Source: Pseudomonas rhizosphaerae
Lineage (GTDB): Bacteria > Pseudomonadota > Gammaproteobacteria > Pseudomonadales > Pseudomonadaceae
Direction: 5' to 3'
Assembly: GCF_000761155.1 (NCBI RefSeq)
Contig: NZ_CP009533.1
Coordinates: 3,171,001 to 3,235,000 of the forward strand
DNA: 64,000 nucleotides
Every line of letters starts with the position of its first letter. Positions within the stretch are counted from its first letter, which is position 1. The position numbers were made by a program, and so were the translations under genes. This document shows, in pieces, positions 15,346-23,297 of the stretch. The notes under the pieces were generated by a model. It saw only the letters and a list, made by a program, of their open reading frames with translations, was not told the DNA's origin and made no database searches.

Positions 15346-17037
15346 ATGAGGCATTTCCTGGCACGGGCAATAAAGGAAAGGCCAGCGCTATTCGGGGCCA
15401 CCTTGATCACGGTATTCGTCCTCAAGCTTTCACTGTTCGCCCCTCCACTCTTGCTCGGCTCCATCATTGACAATCTGTCACTCGACAAAGGCGCTGAACA
15501 CCTGACGATTCCGTATCTTCTCGGTGGTTATGCGTTGATCATACTGGTGACAGCAGCGGTTGCTCCCATCCAGACGTATTTTCTTACGCGACTGGTACAG
15601 CAGACGGTCAAGGATCGATCCATCAGCTGGATATCAGAGATCTTCAAGAAAGAGTTCTACATCTTCAAAAATTTGCGAATTGGCCATTTGATCAAAGCGA
15701 CGGATCGGGGTATTACCGCTCATGAGCAGATACTGAATTTCTTCATCACCGCGGGGCTTCCGTTGATCATCGAGATCCTCGTTGTCAGCGCACTTTTCAT
15801 GCACTTTGGCGGGGCCCAACTCTTTGCACTGCTGTTGATGGCTTCGTGCATCTATCTATTTGTGTGCCACAAGATCATTCAGCGGCGCACGCGGCATATC
15901 AATGATGTCAACGACAGCGAAGACGAGGTCTCTGAACGTCTGTTCAGCACATTGCACGCAGCGCGTTCAATCAAGCTGGAAGGCGCAGCGGAACAAACGC
16001 TATCACCGCTGAACATGGCATTCGAGCGCTACGCGCGTTGCGCCACCACCGTCGCCATTTCCGCCGCGGCGCTGGGGTCCGTGAAAATGCTCTTCATCGG
16101 GCTCTCCACGTGTGGACTTCTGGTGTGGGGCGTTCGGAACCAGGGGATGACAAACCCGACGTTGACCATCGGCGAGTTGGTTGCCCTGTGCTCGATTGCA
16201 GGTGGGTTTCTAACCAACATATCGGGCATTGCGGAAGCCTATCGTTCGGCCCATCAGTTCATGGCTGACAAAGTCAGACTGCAGCAAACCCTCAATCTTC
16301 CGCGATTCGATGGACCGAACCGATCCCTGGAGCTTCCGGCATCACCGATCTCCACTTTGGAGCTGGCAGCGTGCGAGGTGTCGGGCCGAAATCTGACGCT
16401 GGATACCTCGTTGCGATTCGAGTCCTGCGAGAGCGTGGCCATCACGGGACCCAGTGGCGCGGGCAAATCAACATTGCTCGAGTTGCTGGCGGGTATGGAC
16501 GATGCCTATCGAGAATATCTCTATATCAATGGTATCTGCGTTCAACGAATCTGTGGCGCCTCACAACTGCGCGCGCTGCGCTATTGCCCGCAGAGTCCAG
16601 TCTTCCTGCCGGGCGATCTGAAATCGGGCGTGCTGTATGGTCATGCCGCTGGACCTGAACTGCTGGAGCTGGCTCGGCAGCTGTCATTGGACGCACTCCT
16701 GAGCCAACTGAATCTCAACGACAGCGCATCCAACCTCTCCGGCGGACAGGCCAAGCGACTCAGCCTGCTTCGTCTGCTCAACAGACCTGGATGCTTCAAT
16801 CTCTTCGACGAGCCAACCGCTTCACTCGACCACGAGCTGGCCATTGCAACGTGGGACACCCTGATGCATGCATTCAAGGGCAAAGGGTTGATCTGCGTCA
16901 CTCACGATATCGAAGCGTTGGCGCGTTTTGACAGGGTTCTGATTGTTCAGCAGGGCAAAATCGTGGCCGACGGACCATGGGATCTGTTGCAAAAGGAGGC
17001 AGGTCTGCTCGAAGGGCTTCGCGCTGACGGCGGTTGA
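15346..17037 (+). CDS. ABC exporter, fused permease and ATPase (half-transporter)
   Basis: The 563-residue inner-membrane protein has a six-helix type I exporter domain (about 1-300; ATLITVFVLKLSLFAPPLLL near the N-terminus). The ATPase has Walker A GPSGAGKST (about 368-376), signature NLSGGQAKRL (about 464-473), Walker B CFNLFDEPTASLD and an H-loop ICVTHD. It is related to lipid A/peptide/cytolysin exporters of the CydC/LapB-like class, but has no N-terminal peptidase domain and no adaptor or outer-membrane partner nearby. It probably homodimerises. Its base use is more AT-rich than neighbouring genes and it borders vapBC, which suggests acquired DNA. The substrate is unknown. No strong ribosome site precedes ATG 15346. 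Confidence 0.85.
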   Translation: MRHFLARAIKERPALFGATLITVFVLKLSLFAPPLLLGSIIDNLSLDKGAEHLTIPYLLGGYALIILVTAAVAPIQTYFLTRLVQQTVKDRSISWISEIFKKEFYIFKNLRIGHLIKATDRGITAHEQILNFFITAGLPLIIEILVVSALFMHFGGAQLFALLLMASCIYLFVCHKIIQRRTRHINDVNDSEDEVSERLFSTLHAARSIKLEGAAEQTLSPLNMAFERYARCATTVAISAAALGSVKMLFIGLSTCGLLVWGVRNQGMTNPTLTIGELVALCSIAGGFLTNISGIAEAYRSAHQFMADKVRLQQTLNLPRFDGPNRSLELPASPISTLELAACEVSGRNLTLDTSLRFESCESVAITGPSGAGKSTLLELLAGMDDAYREYLYINGICVQRICGASQLRALRYCPQSPVFLPGDLKSGVLYGHAAGPELLELARQLSLDALLSQLNLNDSASNLSGGQAKRLSLLRLLNRPGCFNLFDEPTASLDHELAIATWDTLMHAFKGKGLICVTHDIEALARFDRVLIVQQGKIVADGPWDLLQKEAGLLEGLRADGG

Positions 17038-17068
17038 CTGTGCCCAAGATTTGACAGGAGTGAGGGGC

Positions 17069-17473
17069 TCACGCGACCTCGCACCAGTCCTGTATTTCAA
17101 GCCCCTCGACCAAGCGAAACGCCTTGTCGCTGGTGACCAGCGTCATCCCGAGGGAAAGGCTATGGGCGGCGATAAGGCCGTCCAACGCGCCCAGACAGTG
17201 CCCACGACTCTCGCCCGTGGCCCGGCTCGAACCATAGGCCTGGGCCGCCTGGCTGCCCCAAGGAAGAATATCGATGGTTTTCAGGAACGCGGTGACAATC
17301 CCTGCCAACCGCTGCGCAGATGGCCGCTTGGCCAAGCCATAAAGCAATTCTGCCTCGGTGATGGAGGAGATGCACACCGATGTCATCGGCACAGCGCTTA
17401 GGTTCTTGATGACACCCGGATGCCCCTTGAGCAGGTGGCTCACGGTATTGGTGTCCAGCATCAATTGCTTCAT
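17069..17473 (-). CDS. vapC: VapC-family PIN-domain toxin ribonuclease
   Basis: The 134-residue PIN-domain toxin has metal-binding acidic residues at Asp7 ([11 protein letters not shown]), Glu42 ([12 protein letters not shown]), Asp98 ([12 protein letters not shown]) and Asp116 (LVTSDKAF). All four are intact, so it is probably active. VapC toxins are Mg/Mn-dependent RNases cutting tRNA or rRNA and are neutralised by VapB. The start overlaps the vapB stop by ATGA, the classic coupled arrangement. The system lies directly behind the ABC exporter on the opposite strand. Confidence 0.92.
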   Translation of the reverse strand: MKQLMLDTNTVSHLLKGHPGVIKNLSAVPMTSVCISSITEAELLYGLAKRPSAQRLAGIVTAFLKTIDILPWGSQAAQAYGSSRATGESRGHCLGALDGLIAAHSLSLGMTLVTSDKAFRLVEGLEIQDWCEVA

Positions 17474-17733
17474 TCGGGAATACCGTCGAGTGGATCGCGG
17501 TTTCCGCGAGCCATCTGCGCGCGATCGGCGGCGTCGAGGAAATTGTCTGGAACGCCGCCTTGCGCGACGAGTGCCAGAAACTCATTCCATGAGTCCGGCT
17601 TTCTGGACAAGATCACATCGCCGGTCTCGGGATCACGCCGTATGAAGACTTCATCGGTGTCGAATCGGAAAGCGGCAGGCAATCTCACGGCCTGGCTTCG
17701 GCCGTTTACGAAGACTTTTGCTGTCTGTGACAT
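17470..17733 (-). CDS. vapB: VapB-family antitoxin
   Basis: The 87-residue protein has an N-terminal AbrB/SpoVT swapped-hairpin DNA-binding domain ([21 protein letters not shown], then [15 protein letters not shown]). An acidic, flexible C-terminus would wrap VapC. ATG 17733 is chosen because AGGAG is 6 bases upstream; ATG 17739 would touch it. The gene precedes vapC with a 4-bp overlap. Binding to the operator palindrome just upstream would give the usual autoregulation. Confidence 0.92.
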   Translation of the reverse strand: MSQTAKVFVNGRSQAVRLPAAFRFDTDEVFIRRDPETGDVILSRKPDSWNEFLALVAQGGVPDNFLDAADRAQMARGNRDPLDGIPE

Positions 17734-17749
17734 GTCCATCTCCTGACAC

Positions 17750-17773
17750 TGGTATACATCACAATATATACCA
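17750..17773. promoter_or_regulatory. Probable VapB(C) operator palindrome
   Basis: TGGTATA and TATACCA form 7-bp perfect inverted arms with 10 bases between. They lie 17 bp upstream of the vapB start, overlapping where the promoter should be. TATA-rich palindromes with GGTATA half-sites are typical for AbrB-fold antitoxins. The position and symmetry are seen directly; binding is inference. Confidence 0.65.
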
Positions 17774-17882
17774 GCGTTTGAGAATGAGATATGAGAGATC
17801 TCCGCTTGGCTTGTAAGCCCTGTGATCACGATCACTGCAAATTCGATGCGTAATGTGAACAGTACCGCCTGCCAGAGCAGAA

Positions 17883-18389
17883 TCAGCAGTCAGGCTTGTC
17901 TGCCACGTAGCGTTTGGCCGGGTTTATCGCAGCCTTGAACTCGCGCAGGCCTTTGGCGCCGATCAGCAGGGGGTAGTTGAAGCTGCTGCGGTCCACCAGG
18001 TTGACCTCGATGGTGCGCTTGACGTCGCCCAGGCAGAGTTCCAGTTCGACCACCGGGCGCTTGGCCACATCCGTGGTTTCGCCTTCGTCATCGGCTTCGT
18101 CGGCGCGGCTCTTGATCTTGCTGACGCGCGAGACCTTGTGTTCATAGACCTTGCTGTCGGCATCCTTGGTGGCCAGACGGAAACGGACCCAGTCGTCGCC
18201 GTCCCGGCTGAAGGTCTGGATGTCCTTGGCCGACAGTGACGCGGTCAGTGCGCCGGTGTCCATCTTGGCCTTGAGGGTCTGCCCGCCGATCTCGGGCAGT
18301 TTGATGTATTCGTAGCGCCCGTACAGGGTCGGCTCCGCCGCCAGCGCGGGCAGGGCCAGAATGGACAACAGGGCGAGGACGTTCTTCAC
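17883..18389 (-). CDS. Retropepsin-like aspartic protease, RimB/'ATP-dependent zinc protease' family
   Basis: The 168-residue protein has a signal peptide (about 1-18, [10 protein letters not shown]) and one Zn_protease/retropepsin-like domain. The catalytic-type motif [10 protein letters not shown] has Asp44. The [12 protein letters not shown] segment near the C-terminus is the family's conserved flap/core region. The start is GTG 18389 with AGGAA upstream; the longer frame to 18515 has no ribosome site and would bury the signal peptide. In pseudomonads RimB works with RimK and RimA, but this copy is exported-looking and not next to rimK, so its substrate is unknown. It diverges from the acyltransferase gene. 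Confidence 0.8.
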   Translation of the reverse strand: MKNVLALLSILALPALAAEPTLYGRYEYIKLPEIGGQTLKAKMDTGALTASLSAKDIQTFSRDGDDWVRFRLATKDADSKVYEHKVSRVSKIKSRADEADDEGETTDVAKRPVVELELCLGDVKRTIEVNLVDRSSFNYPLLIGAKGLREFKAAINPAKRYVADKPDC

Positions 18390-18532
18390 CTGGGATTCCT
18401 TTGGGGCAATGAGCAATGCGCGCAGCATACCCCGATAAAAGTGAAACATTTGTTGACCAAACACCCCGGCCGAATTGGTTACGCGCACGGCTGTGTTTAT
18501 CATTGCCTGCTTCATGACGCCAGAGTAGCCCT

Positions 18533-19423
18533 ATGCGCCGCCTTCTCACCGGCTGTTTCGCAACCGCCCTGTTATTGCTCAACACATTGGTATTCATCGG
18601 TCCGCTGTTGTTGTTCGCACTGGTCAAACTGGCAGTACGTGGGCGCCATCGCGATCGCGCCTCGGCGGCGGTGATGTGGGTAGCCGAGACCTGGTCGGAG
18701 GTCGACAAACTGATCTTCAGGCTGTGCACCCGCACCGAGTGGGACATCCGCGGCGCCCGCGACCTGCGCAAGGGCACCTCCTATCTGGTGGTGAGCAATC
18801 ACCAGTCGTGGATCGACATCGCCGCGCTGATCCAGGCACTCAATGGTCGGGCACCGTTCTTCAAGTTCTTCCTGAAGAAGGAGCTGATCTGGGTGCCGTT
18901 TCTGGGACTGGCCTGGTGGGCGTTGGACTACCCGTTCATGAAGCGCTACAGCAAGGCGTTCCTGGAGAAGCATCCCCATCTCAAGGGCCAGGACCTGGAA
19001 ATCACCAAGGTTGCTTGCGAGCTGTACAAGCGCCAACCGGTGACCATCGTCAATTACCTGGAAGGCACTCGCTTTACCCAGGCCAAACGCGAGCAGCAGG
19101 CTTCGCCCTTTCGCCATCTGCTCAAGCCCAAGGCGGGCGGGGTGGCGTTCGTGCTGGCCGCCATGGGGCCGCAACTGGAGCGCTTGCTGGATGTGACGGT
19201 GGTGTATCCGGGCGAACGCATTCCAGGTTTCTGGAACCTGCTGTGCGGGGATGTGCGAAAGGTGATCGTGGATATCAGGTCGCACAGCATCGATCCGGGG
19301 CTGATCGATGGCGATTATGAAAACGATGCGGCGTTTCGGCTCAAGGTCCAGAACTGGGTCAACCAGCTCTGGACCGAGAAGGACCAGTTGATCGGCACCT
19401 TGCGGGCCGAGATCAATCGCTGA
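18533..19423 (+). CDS. 1-acylglycerol-3-phosphate acyltransferase-like protein (YihG type)
   Basis: The 296-residue inner-membrane PlsC-family acyltransferase has an N-terminal hydrophobic helix (about 10-35), block I NHQSWID (residues 89-95; His90 and Asp95 catalytic) and block III EGTRF (about 177-181). Length and segments such as PFLGLAWWALDYPFMKRYS match YihG and related secondary AGPATs that acylate lysophosphatidic acid and tune acyl-chain composition. A main plsC gene would be expected elsewhere. It ends directly against the convergent DUF2780 gene, stop to stop. Confidence 0.88.
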   Translation: MRRLLTGCFATALLLLNTLVFIGPLLLFALVKLAVRGRHRDRASAAVMWVAETWSEVDKLIFRLCTRTEWDIRGARDLRKGTSYLVVSNHQSWIDIAALIQALNGRAPFFKFFLKKELIWVPFLGLAWWALDYPFMKRYSKAFLEKHPHLKGQDLEITKVACELYKRQPVTIVNYLEGTRFTQAKREQQASPFRHLLKPKAGGVAFVLAAMGPQLERLLDVTVVYPGERIPGFWNLLCGDVRKVIVDIRSHSIDPGLIDGDYENDAAFRLKVQNWVNQLWTEKDQLIGTLRAEINR

Positions 19424-19996
19424 TCACTTGCCGGTGGCACCCCAGATGCTGCTCAGGCTCTGCAACAGCGGACCGCCAACGCCCTGCTGACCCAGGTACT
19501 GGAGGATCACCGGGGTGAACTGGCTGACCATGCTGCTGTTCATGCCCAGGGCGCTGAAGGCGCTGTTCATGTCGCTGGTGGTTTTCACATCGCCCAGGGC
19601 GTTGTTCAGGGCGCTGATGTTCTTCTGGTCGGACTTGCCGAGCAGGCCGCTCAGACCGCCCAAGCCACCCAGGGCATTGTTGCCCGAGAGCTTGTCGATG
19701 CCGGGTACGGATTTGCTCAGCTGCGTGTAGTCGGCAGTGCTGAGTTGATTCTTGGCCAGACCAAGCATGGCCCCGGTGCCGCCGATCGCTTGGGTCGGGG
19801 TGATGTTCAGGGTCGAACCCAGGGTGTTGAGCAAGCCTGCGGCCTCCGGTGCTGCAGCCACGGCGGCATTGTTGCCTTGCTTGCCGTTTTGCAGGGTGGT
19901 GGCGGCGTTGACCGCGTCGTTCAGGTTGAAAGCGAAGGCCGGACTGGTGGCAACGGCCATCAGGGAAGCCAGGGCCATGGCGCGAGTGATGTTCAT
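19424..19996 (-). CDS. DUF2780 family exported protein
   Basis: The 190-residue protein has a signal peptide (about 1-22, SLMAVATSPAFA). The rest is a Gly/Ala/Leu-rich helical domain (NITPTQAIGGTGAMLGLAKNQ, VPGIDKLSGNNALGGLGGL, ALNNALGDVKT, VILQYLGQQGV). This is the DUF2780 (VcgC/VcgE-like) pattern. It is probably periplasmic. No function is known. It is monocistronic, and its start faces the REP cluster upstream of 20320. Confidence 0.8.
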   Translation of the reverse strand: MNITRAMALASLMAVATSPAFAFNLNDAVNAATTLQNGKQGNNAAVAAAPEAAGLLNTLGSTLNITPTQAIGGTGAMLGLAKNQLSTADYTQLSKSVPGIDKLSGNNALGGLGGLSGLLGKSDQKNISALNNALGDVKTTSDMNSAFSALGMNSSMVSQFTPVILQYLGQQGVGGPLLQSLSSIWGATGK

Positions 19997-20113
19997 TGTG
20001 CAGCAACCTCGGGGACAGATAGGCGGACCGTCGTCAAACGGCAGTTCGGTCCCATTATGTTCCTTGAGGGTGAAAATTGTGTAATGGCGGGGGGTTGCGG
20101 GACATGTCTTGTG

Positions 20114-20315
20114 TAGGATCGGTCCGTGGCCGCGAAAGCAGCACGCGGTTATTCAGAAACACCGCAGCGTTTTTTCGCGGCCGATGACCGCTCCCACAGG
20201 TGGGACAGTAGGAGCGGTCCGTGGCCGCGAAGGGAGCGGCGCGGTCGTTCAGGTAAACCGCGGTGCGCTTTTCGCGGCCGATGACCGCTCCCACAGGGTG
20301 GATGTGGGAGCGGTT
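20114..20315. repeat. REP/BIME cluster (five units)
   Basis: Units carrying CGCGGCC(GATGA)CCGCTCCCACA or its reverse complement lie at about 20114-20138 (+), 20173-20200 (-), 20209-20234 (+), 20269-20297 (-) and a partial at 20301-20315. Alternating orientation makes paired hairpins, the usual BIME arrangement. They fill most of the 323-bp gap between the DUF2780 gene start and the fdhA end. Nothing else was seen there. Confidence 0.85.
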
Positions 20316-20319
20316 GTGA

Positions 20320-21519
20320 TCAGGCGGCGCTGAACAGTTTGTGGGGGTCGATGACGAATTTCTTCGGTACGCCCGCGTCGAATTCGCCGTAGCCGCGCGG
20401 GGCGTCGTCCAGCGAGATGACTTCCACGCCGACGATGTCGGCGATCTTGATGCGGTCCCACATGATGGCCTGCATCAACTGCCGGTTGTACTTCATCACC
20501 GGCGTCTGGCCCGTGTGGAAGCTATGCGACTTGGCCCAACCCAGCCCGAAACGGATGCTCAGGCTGCCCATCTTCGCTGCCGCGTCCACCGCGCCTGGAT
20601 CTTCGGTGACATACAGCCCGGGAATGCCGATCTTGCCGGCCACGCGCACCACGCCCATCAACGAGTTGAGCACGGTCGCCGGGGCTTCCGCCTTGGCGCC
20701 GCTGTGACCATGACCGCGCGCCTCGAAGCCGACTGCGTCGACCGCGCAATCCACTTCCGGCTCGCCCAGCAAGGCGGCGATCTGCTCGTGCAGCGGCGTG
20801 TCCTGGGACAGGTCGGCGATCTCGAAGCCCTGGGCCTTGGCATGGGCCAGGCGCGTTGGGTTGACGTCACCGACGATGACCACGGCTGCGCCCAGCAGGC
20901 GCGCGGAGGCCGCGGCGGCAAGCCCGACCGGCCCTGCGCCGGCGACGTACACCGTGCTGCCGGGGCCAACGCCTGCGGTCACGGCACCGTGGTAACCGGT
21001 TGGCAGAATGTCGGACAGGCAGGTCAGGTCGCGGATCTTCTCCATGGCCGCATCGCGGTCCGGCAGTTTGAGCAGGTTGAAGTCGGCATACGGCACCAGC
21101 ACGAACTCGGCCTGGCCGCCGACCCAGTCACCCATGTCGACGTAGCCATAGGCGCCGCCCGGACGCGCTGGGTTGACGGTCAGGCAGACGCCGGTGTGCT
21201 GCTCCTTGCAGGAACGGCAACGACCGCAGGCGACGTTGAAGGGTACGGACACCAGATCACCGACCTTGAGGTGCTCGACGTCGCGACCGGCCTCGATCAC
21301 CTCGCCGGTGATCTCGTGGCCCAGTACCAGGCCGACCTGAGCGGTGGTACGGCCGCGGACCATGTGCTGGTCGGAGCCGCAGATGTTGGTCGAGACCACG
21401 CGCAGGATCACACCGTGTTCGATGCGCTTGCCACGTGGATCCTGCATTTTGGGAAAATCGATGTTCTGCACTTCGACTTTGCCGGAGCCCAGATACACCA
21501 CTCCACGATTACCAGACAT
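20320..21519 (-). CDS. fdhA: Glutathione-independent formaldehyde dehydrogenase
   Basis: The 399-residue zinc-dependent medium-chain dehydrogenase oxidises formaldehyde to formate with tightly bound NAD. Catalytic zinc ligands are Cys47 (TNICGSD) and His68 (GHEITGE). Structural zinc is bound by Cys98, Cys101, Cys104 and Cys112 (ACGRCRSCKEQHTGVC). The start and length match P. putida FdhA. It is the last gene of the sarcosine operon, where it removes formaldehyde released by sarcosine oxidase when tetrahydrofolate is limiting. A 195-bp REP-bearing gap separates it from purU. Confidence 0.95.
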   Translation of the reverse strand: MSGNRGVVYLGSGKVEVQNIDFPKMQDPRGKRIEHGVILRVVSTNICGSDQHMVRGRTTAQVGLVLGHEITGEVIEAGRDVEHLKVGDLVSVPFNVACGRCRSCKEQHTGVCLTVNPARPGGAYGYVDMGDWVGGQAEFVLVPYADFNLLKLPDRDAAMEKIRDLTCLSDILPTGYHGAVTAGVGPGSTVYVAGAGPVGLAAAASARLLGAAVVIVGDVNPTRLAHAKAQGFEIADLSQDTPLHEQIAALLGEPEVDCAVDAVGFEARGHGHSGAKAEAPATVLNSLMGVVRVAGKIGIPGLYVTEDPGAVDAAAKMGSLSIRFGLGWAKSHSFHTGQTPVMKYNRQLMQAIMWDRIKIADIVGVEVISLDDAPRGYGEFDAGVPKKFVIDPHKLFSAA

Positions 21520-21595
21520 GCTTTCACCTCGCTGTTTGTTGTTTTTGAGCTTGGGTTTTGCGTGCTGCGGTCATGCGTTGATTCGGGTGCTGCCC

Positions 21596-21720
21596 TGACG
21601 CGGCTTGCGCCGCTGCTACAGAGGGTGTGTCTGTAGCAGCGGCGCAAGCCGCGTCAATGACGGCGCGGTACACCTGACACATCACATCAGGGCCAGACGC
21701 GGCTCGCGCCGCTGCTACAG
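21596..21720. repeat. REP elements of the GACGCGGCTTGCGCC type, with a perfect long hairpin
   Basis: Arms 21596-21622 and 21630-21656 are perfect 27-bp reverse complements with a 7-base loop (GGGTGTG). A third unit, 21696-21720, differs at one base from the core. The third unit overlaps the end of purU: its stop TAG (21715-21717) and last Leu codon are made of REP sequence. The hairpin lies between purU and fdhA and may attenuate or stabilise the operon transcript. Confidence 0.85.
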
Positions 21721-22572
21721 CACCACCGTGCGGTTGGCGTTGAGGAACACGCGGCGCTCGATGTGGTAGCCGATGGCTCGGGCCAGGGTCAGGCATTCGA
21801 TGTCGCGGCCCTTGGCGATGAGGTCTTCGGGGTAGTGACTGTGATCGACCACTTCTACACCTTGGGTGATGATCGGCCCTTCGTCCAGGTCGTTGTTGAT
21901 GTAGTGCGCGGTCGCCCCGACCAGCTTGACGCCTTTGTTGTAAGCCTGGTGGTACGGTTTGGCGCCCTTGAAACCGGGCAGCAACGAGTGGTGGATGTTG
22001 ATCGCCCAGCCGTCCAGGCGGCGGCACAGCTCCGGTGACAACACCTGCATGTAGCGGGCAAGGATCACCAGCTCGGCGCCGGCCTGTTCGATGACCTGCA
22101 ACACCTTGCGCTCCTGCGACGGCTTGTCCTTGGGGTCGAGAGGGAAATGGTAGTAGGGAATGTCGTGCCAGCGCGCCAGCGGCTCGAGGTCCGGATGGTT
22201 GGAGATCACCGCGACCACGTCCATGGGCAACTGGCCGATGCGCTGGCGGTAGAGCAGATCGTTGAGGCAGTGGTCGGCCTTGGACACCATGATCACCACC
22301 TTGGGCCGATACTGCGGTGCGGTCAGCTCGAAGATCATGCCGAAGCTGGCACCGCGTTCGGCCAGGCCGGCGCGAAAGGCGGCCTCGTCGAAACCGTCGG
22401 GCTGCCGAAACTCTACTCGGATGAAGAAGCGCGACGACAGCCGGTCGTCGAACGAATGGTGCTCGGTAACATAGCAGCCCTGCTCGAACAGGTAGCGCGT
22501 GACCGCGTCCACCGTGCCCAAAACGCTTGGGCAATCGGCGGTGAGGATCCAGGTATCAGGGGCACGGCTCAT
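21715..22572 (-). CDS. purU: Formyltetrahydrofolate deformylase
   Basis: The 285-residue enzyme releases formate and tetrahydrofolate from 10-formyl-THF. An N-terminal ACT domain (about 1-85) is followed by a formyltransferase-fold domain with catalytic Asn192 and His194 (INIHHSLLPGFKG) and Asp230 (NNDLDEGPI). In this operon it regenerates THF consumed by sarcosine oxidase. It follows soxG by 43 bp. The last codons and stop are embedded in a REP element. Confidence 0.95.
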   Translation of the reverse strand: MSRAPDTWILTADCPSVLGTVDAVTRYLFEQGCYVTEHHSFDDRLSSRFFIRVEFRQPDGFDEAAFRAGLAERGASFGMIFELTAPQYRPKVVIMVSKADHCLNDLLYRQRIGQLPMDVVAVISNHPDLEPLARWHDIPYYHFPLDPKDKPSQERKVLQVIEQAGAELVILARYMQVLSPELCRRLDGWAINIHHSLLPGFKGAKPYHQAYNKGVKLVGATAHYINNDLDEGPIITQGVEVVDHSHYPEDLIAKGRDIECLTLARAIGYHIERRVFLNANRTVVL

Positions 22573-22615
22573 GGGTAGTCCTTTGGTGTCGAGGTCAAGA
22601 CAACTGTTGGAGCGG

Positions 22616-23248
22616 TCAGGCCTGGATGCTCAGCCCGTACTCGGCCGAAGCATCCTGCAGCCACAGCCACCAGTAGTCGGCGAAGCTGCGGCGGATCAGC
22701 AGCTCCCAGGTTTCCTCGCCCGTGCGGCGGATCACCAGTTGGGACTTGGCGAACACTGTCCCGACCGCCTTGCCCACCGGGAAATTGCTCGGGTGCACGT
22801 CGTAGCTGGTGGACTTCATCAGCACGTCGCGCACGTTCGGCCCGCTCAGCTCGATCAGCGACTGACCGCCGCTGACGTTGACCACCGCCACATGCAGCCC
22901 GGCCAATGCTTCACGCAACCGCTGCTCGGCGGCCAATTCCTCGCCACTGGGGACGATCAGCAGCCACTCGTCCGGGCCAAGCCACTGCAGCGACGTCTCG
23001 CCGTCGCTGACCAGGCTCAGGGCGCTTGGCAATTCCAGGCCGGTTGCCTTGTGCACCGCGCCGGCGAAGGTTGCGTCATGGCCGTCGCCACGCAGGGTCA
23101 GGTGACCCAGCAGCTTTTTCTCGCGCAGGGTCACGCCGGCACCCTGGCGGCCCTTGCCGACCAGGCTGGCGAGGTCGGCGTGATGAAGCGGGTCTTCGGC
23201 CTTGGCGCCCGAGCTCGGGCGTTGCTGGTATACGTTGACTGTGGTCAT
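22616..23248 (-). CDS. soxG: Sarcosine oxidase gamma subunit
   Basis: The 210-residue small subunit of heterotetrameric sarcosine oxidase belongs to the SoxG family (LREKKLLGHLTLRGDG, WLGPDEWLLI, SLIELSGPNVRDVLMKS). It resembles part of the GcvT fold and stabilises the complex. It follows soxA by 49 bp in the operon. The start at 23248 fits the usual MTTVNVYQQRP N-terminus. Confidence 0.93.
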   Translation of the reverse strand: MTTVNVYQQRPSSGAKAEDPLHHADLASLVGKGRQGAGVTLREKKLLGHLTLRGDGHDATFAGAVHKATGLELPSALSLVSDGETSLQWLGPDEWLLIVPSGEELAAEQRLREALAGLHVAVVNVSGGQSLIELSGPNVRDVLMKSTSYDVHPSNFPVGKAVGTVFAKSQLVIRRTGEETWELLIRRSFADYWWLWLQDASAEYGLSIQA

Positions 23249-23297
23249 TTTGCTGCACCTGTCAGTGAATGCTGTTGAGGCTATCTGGAAGCGGGGC

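Noticed and set aside
15142..15354. 70-residue minus-strand frame overlapping the ABC exporter start
   Set aside because: It overlaps the start of a well-supported gene, has no ribosome site and matches nothing known to me.
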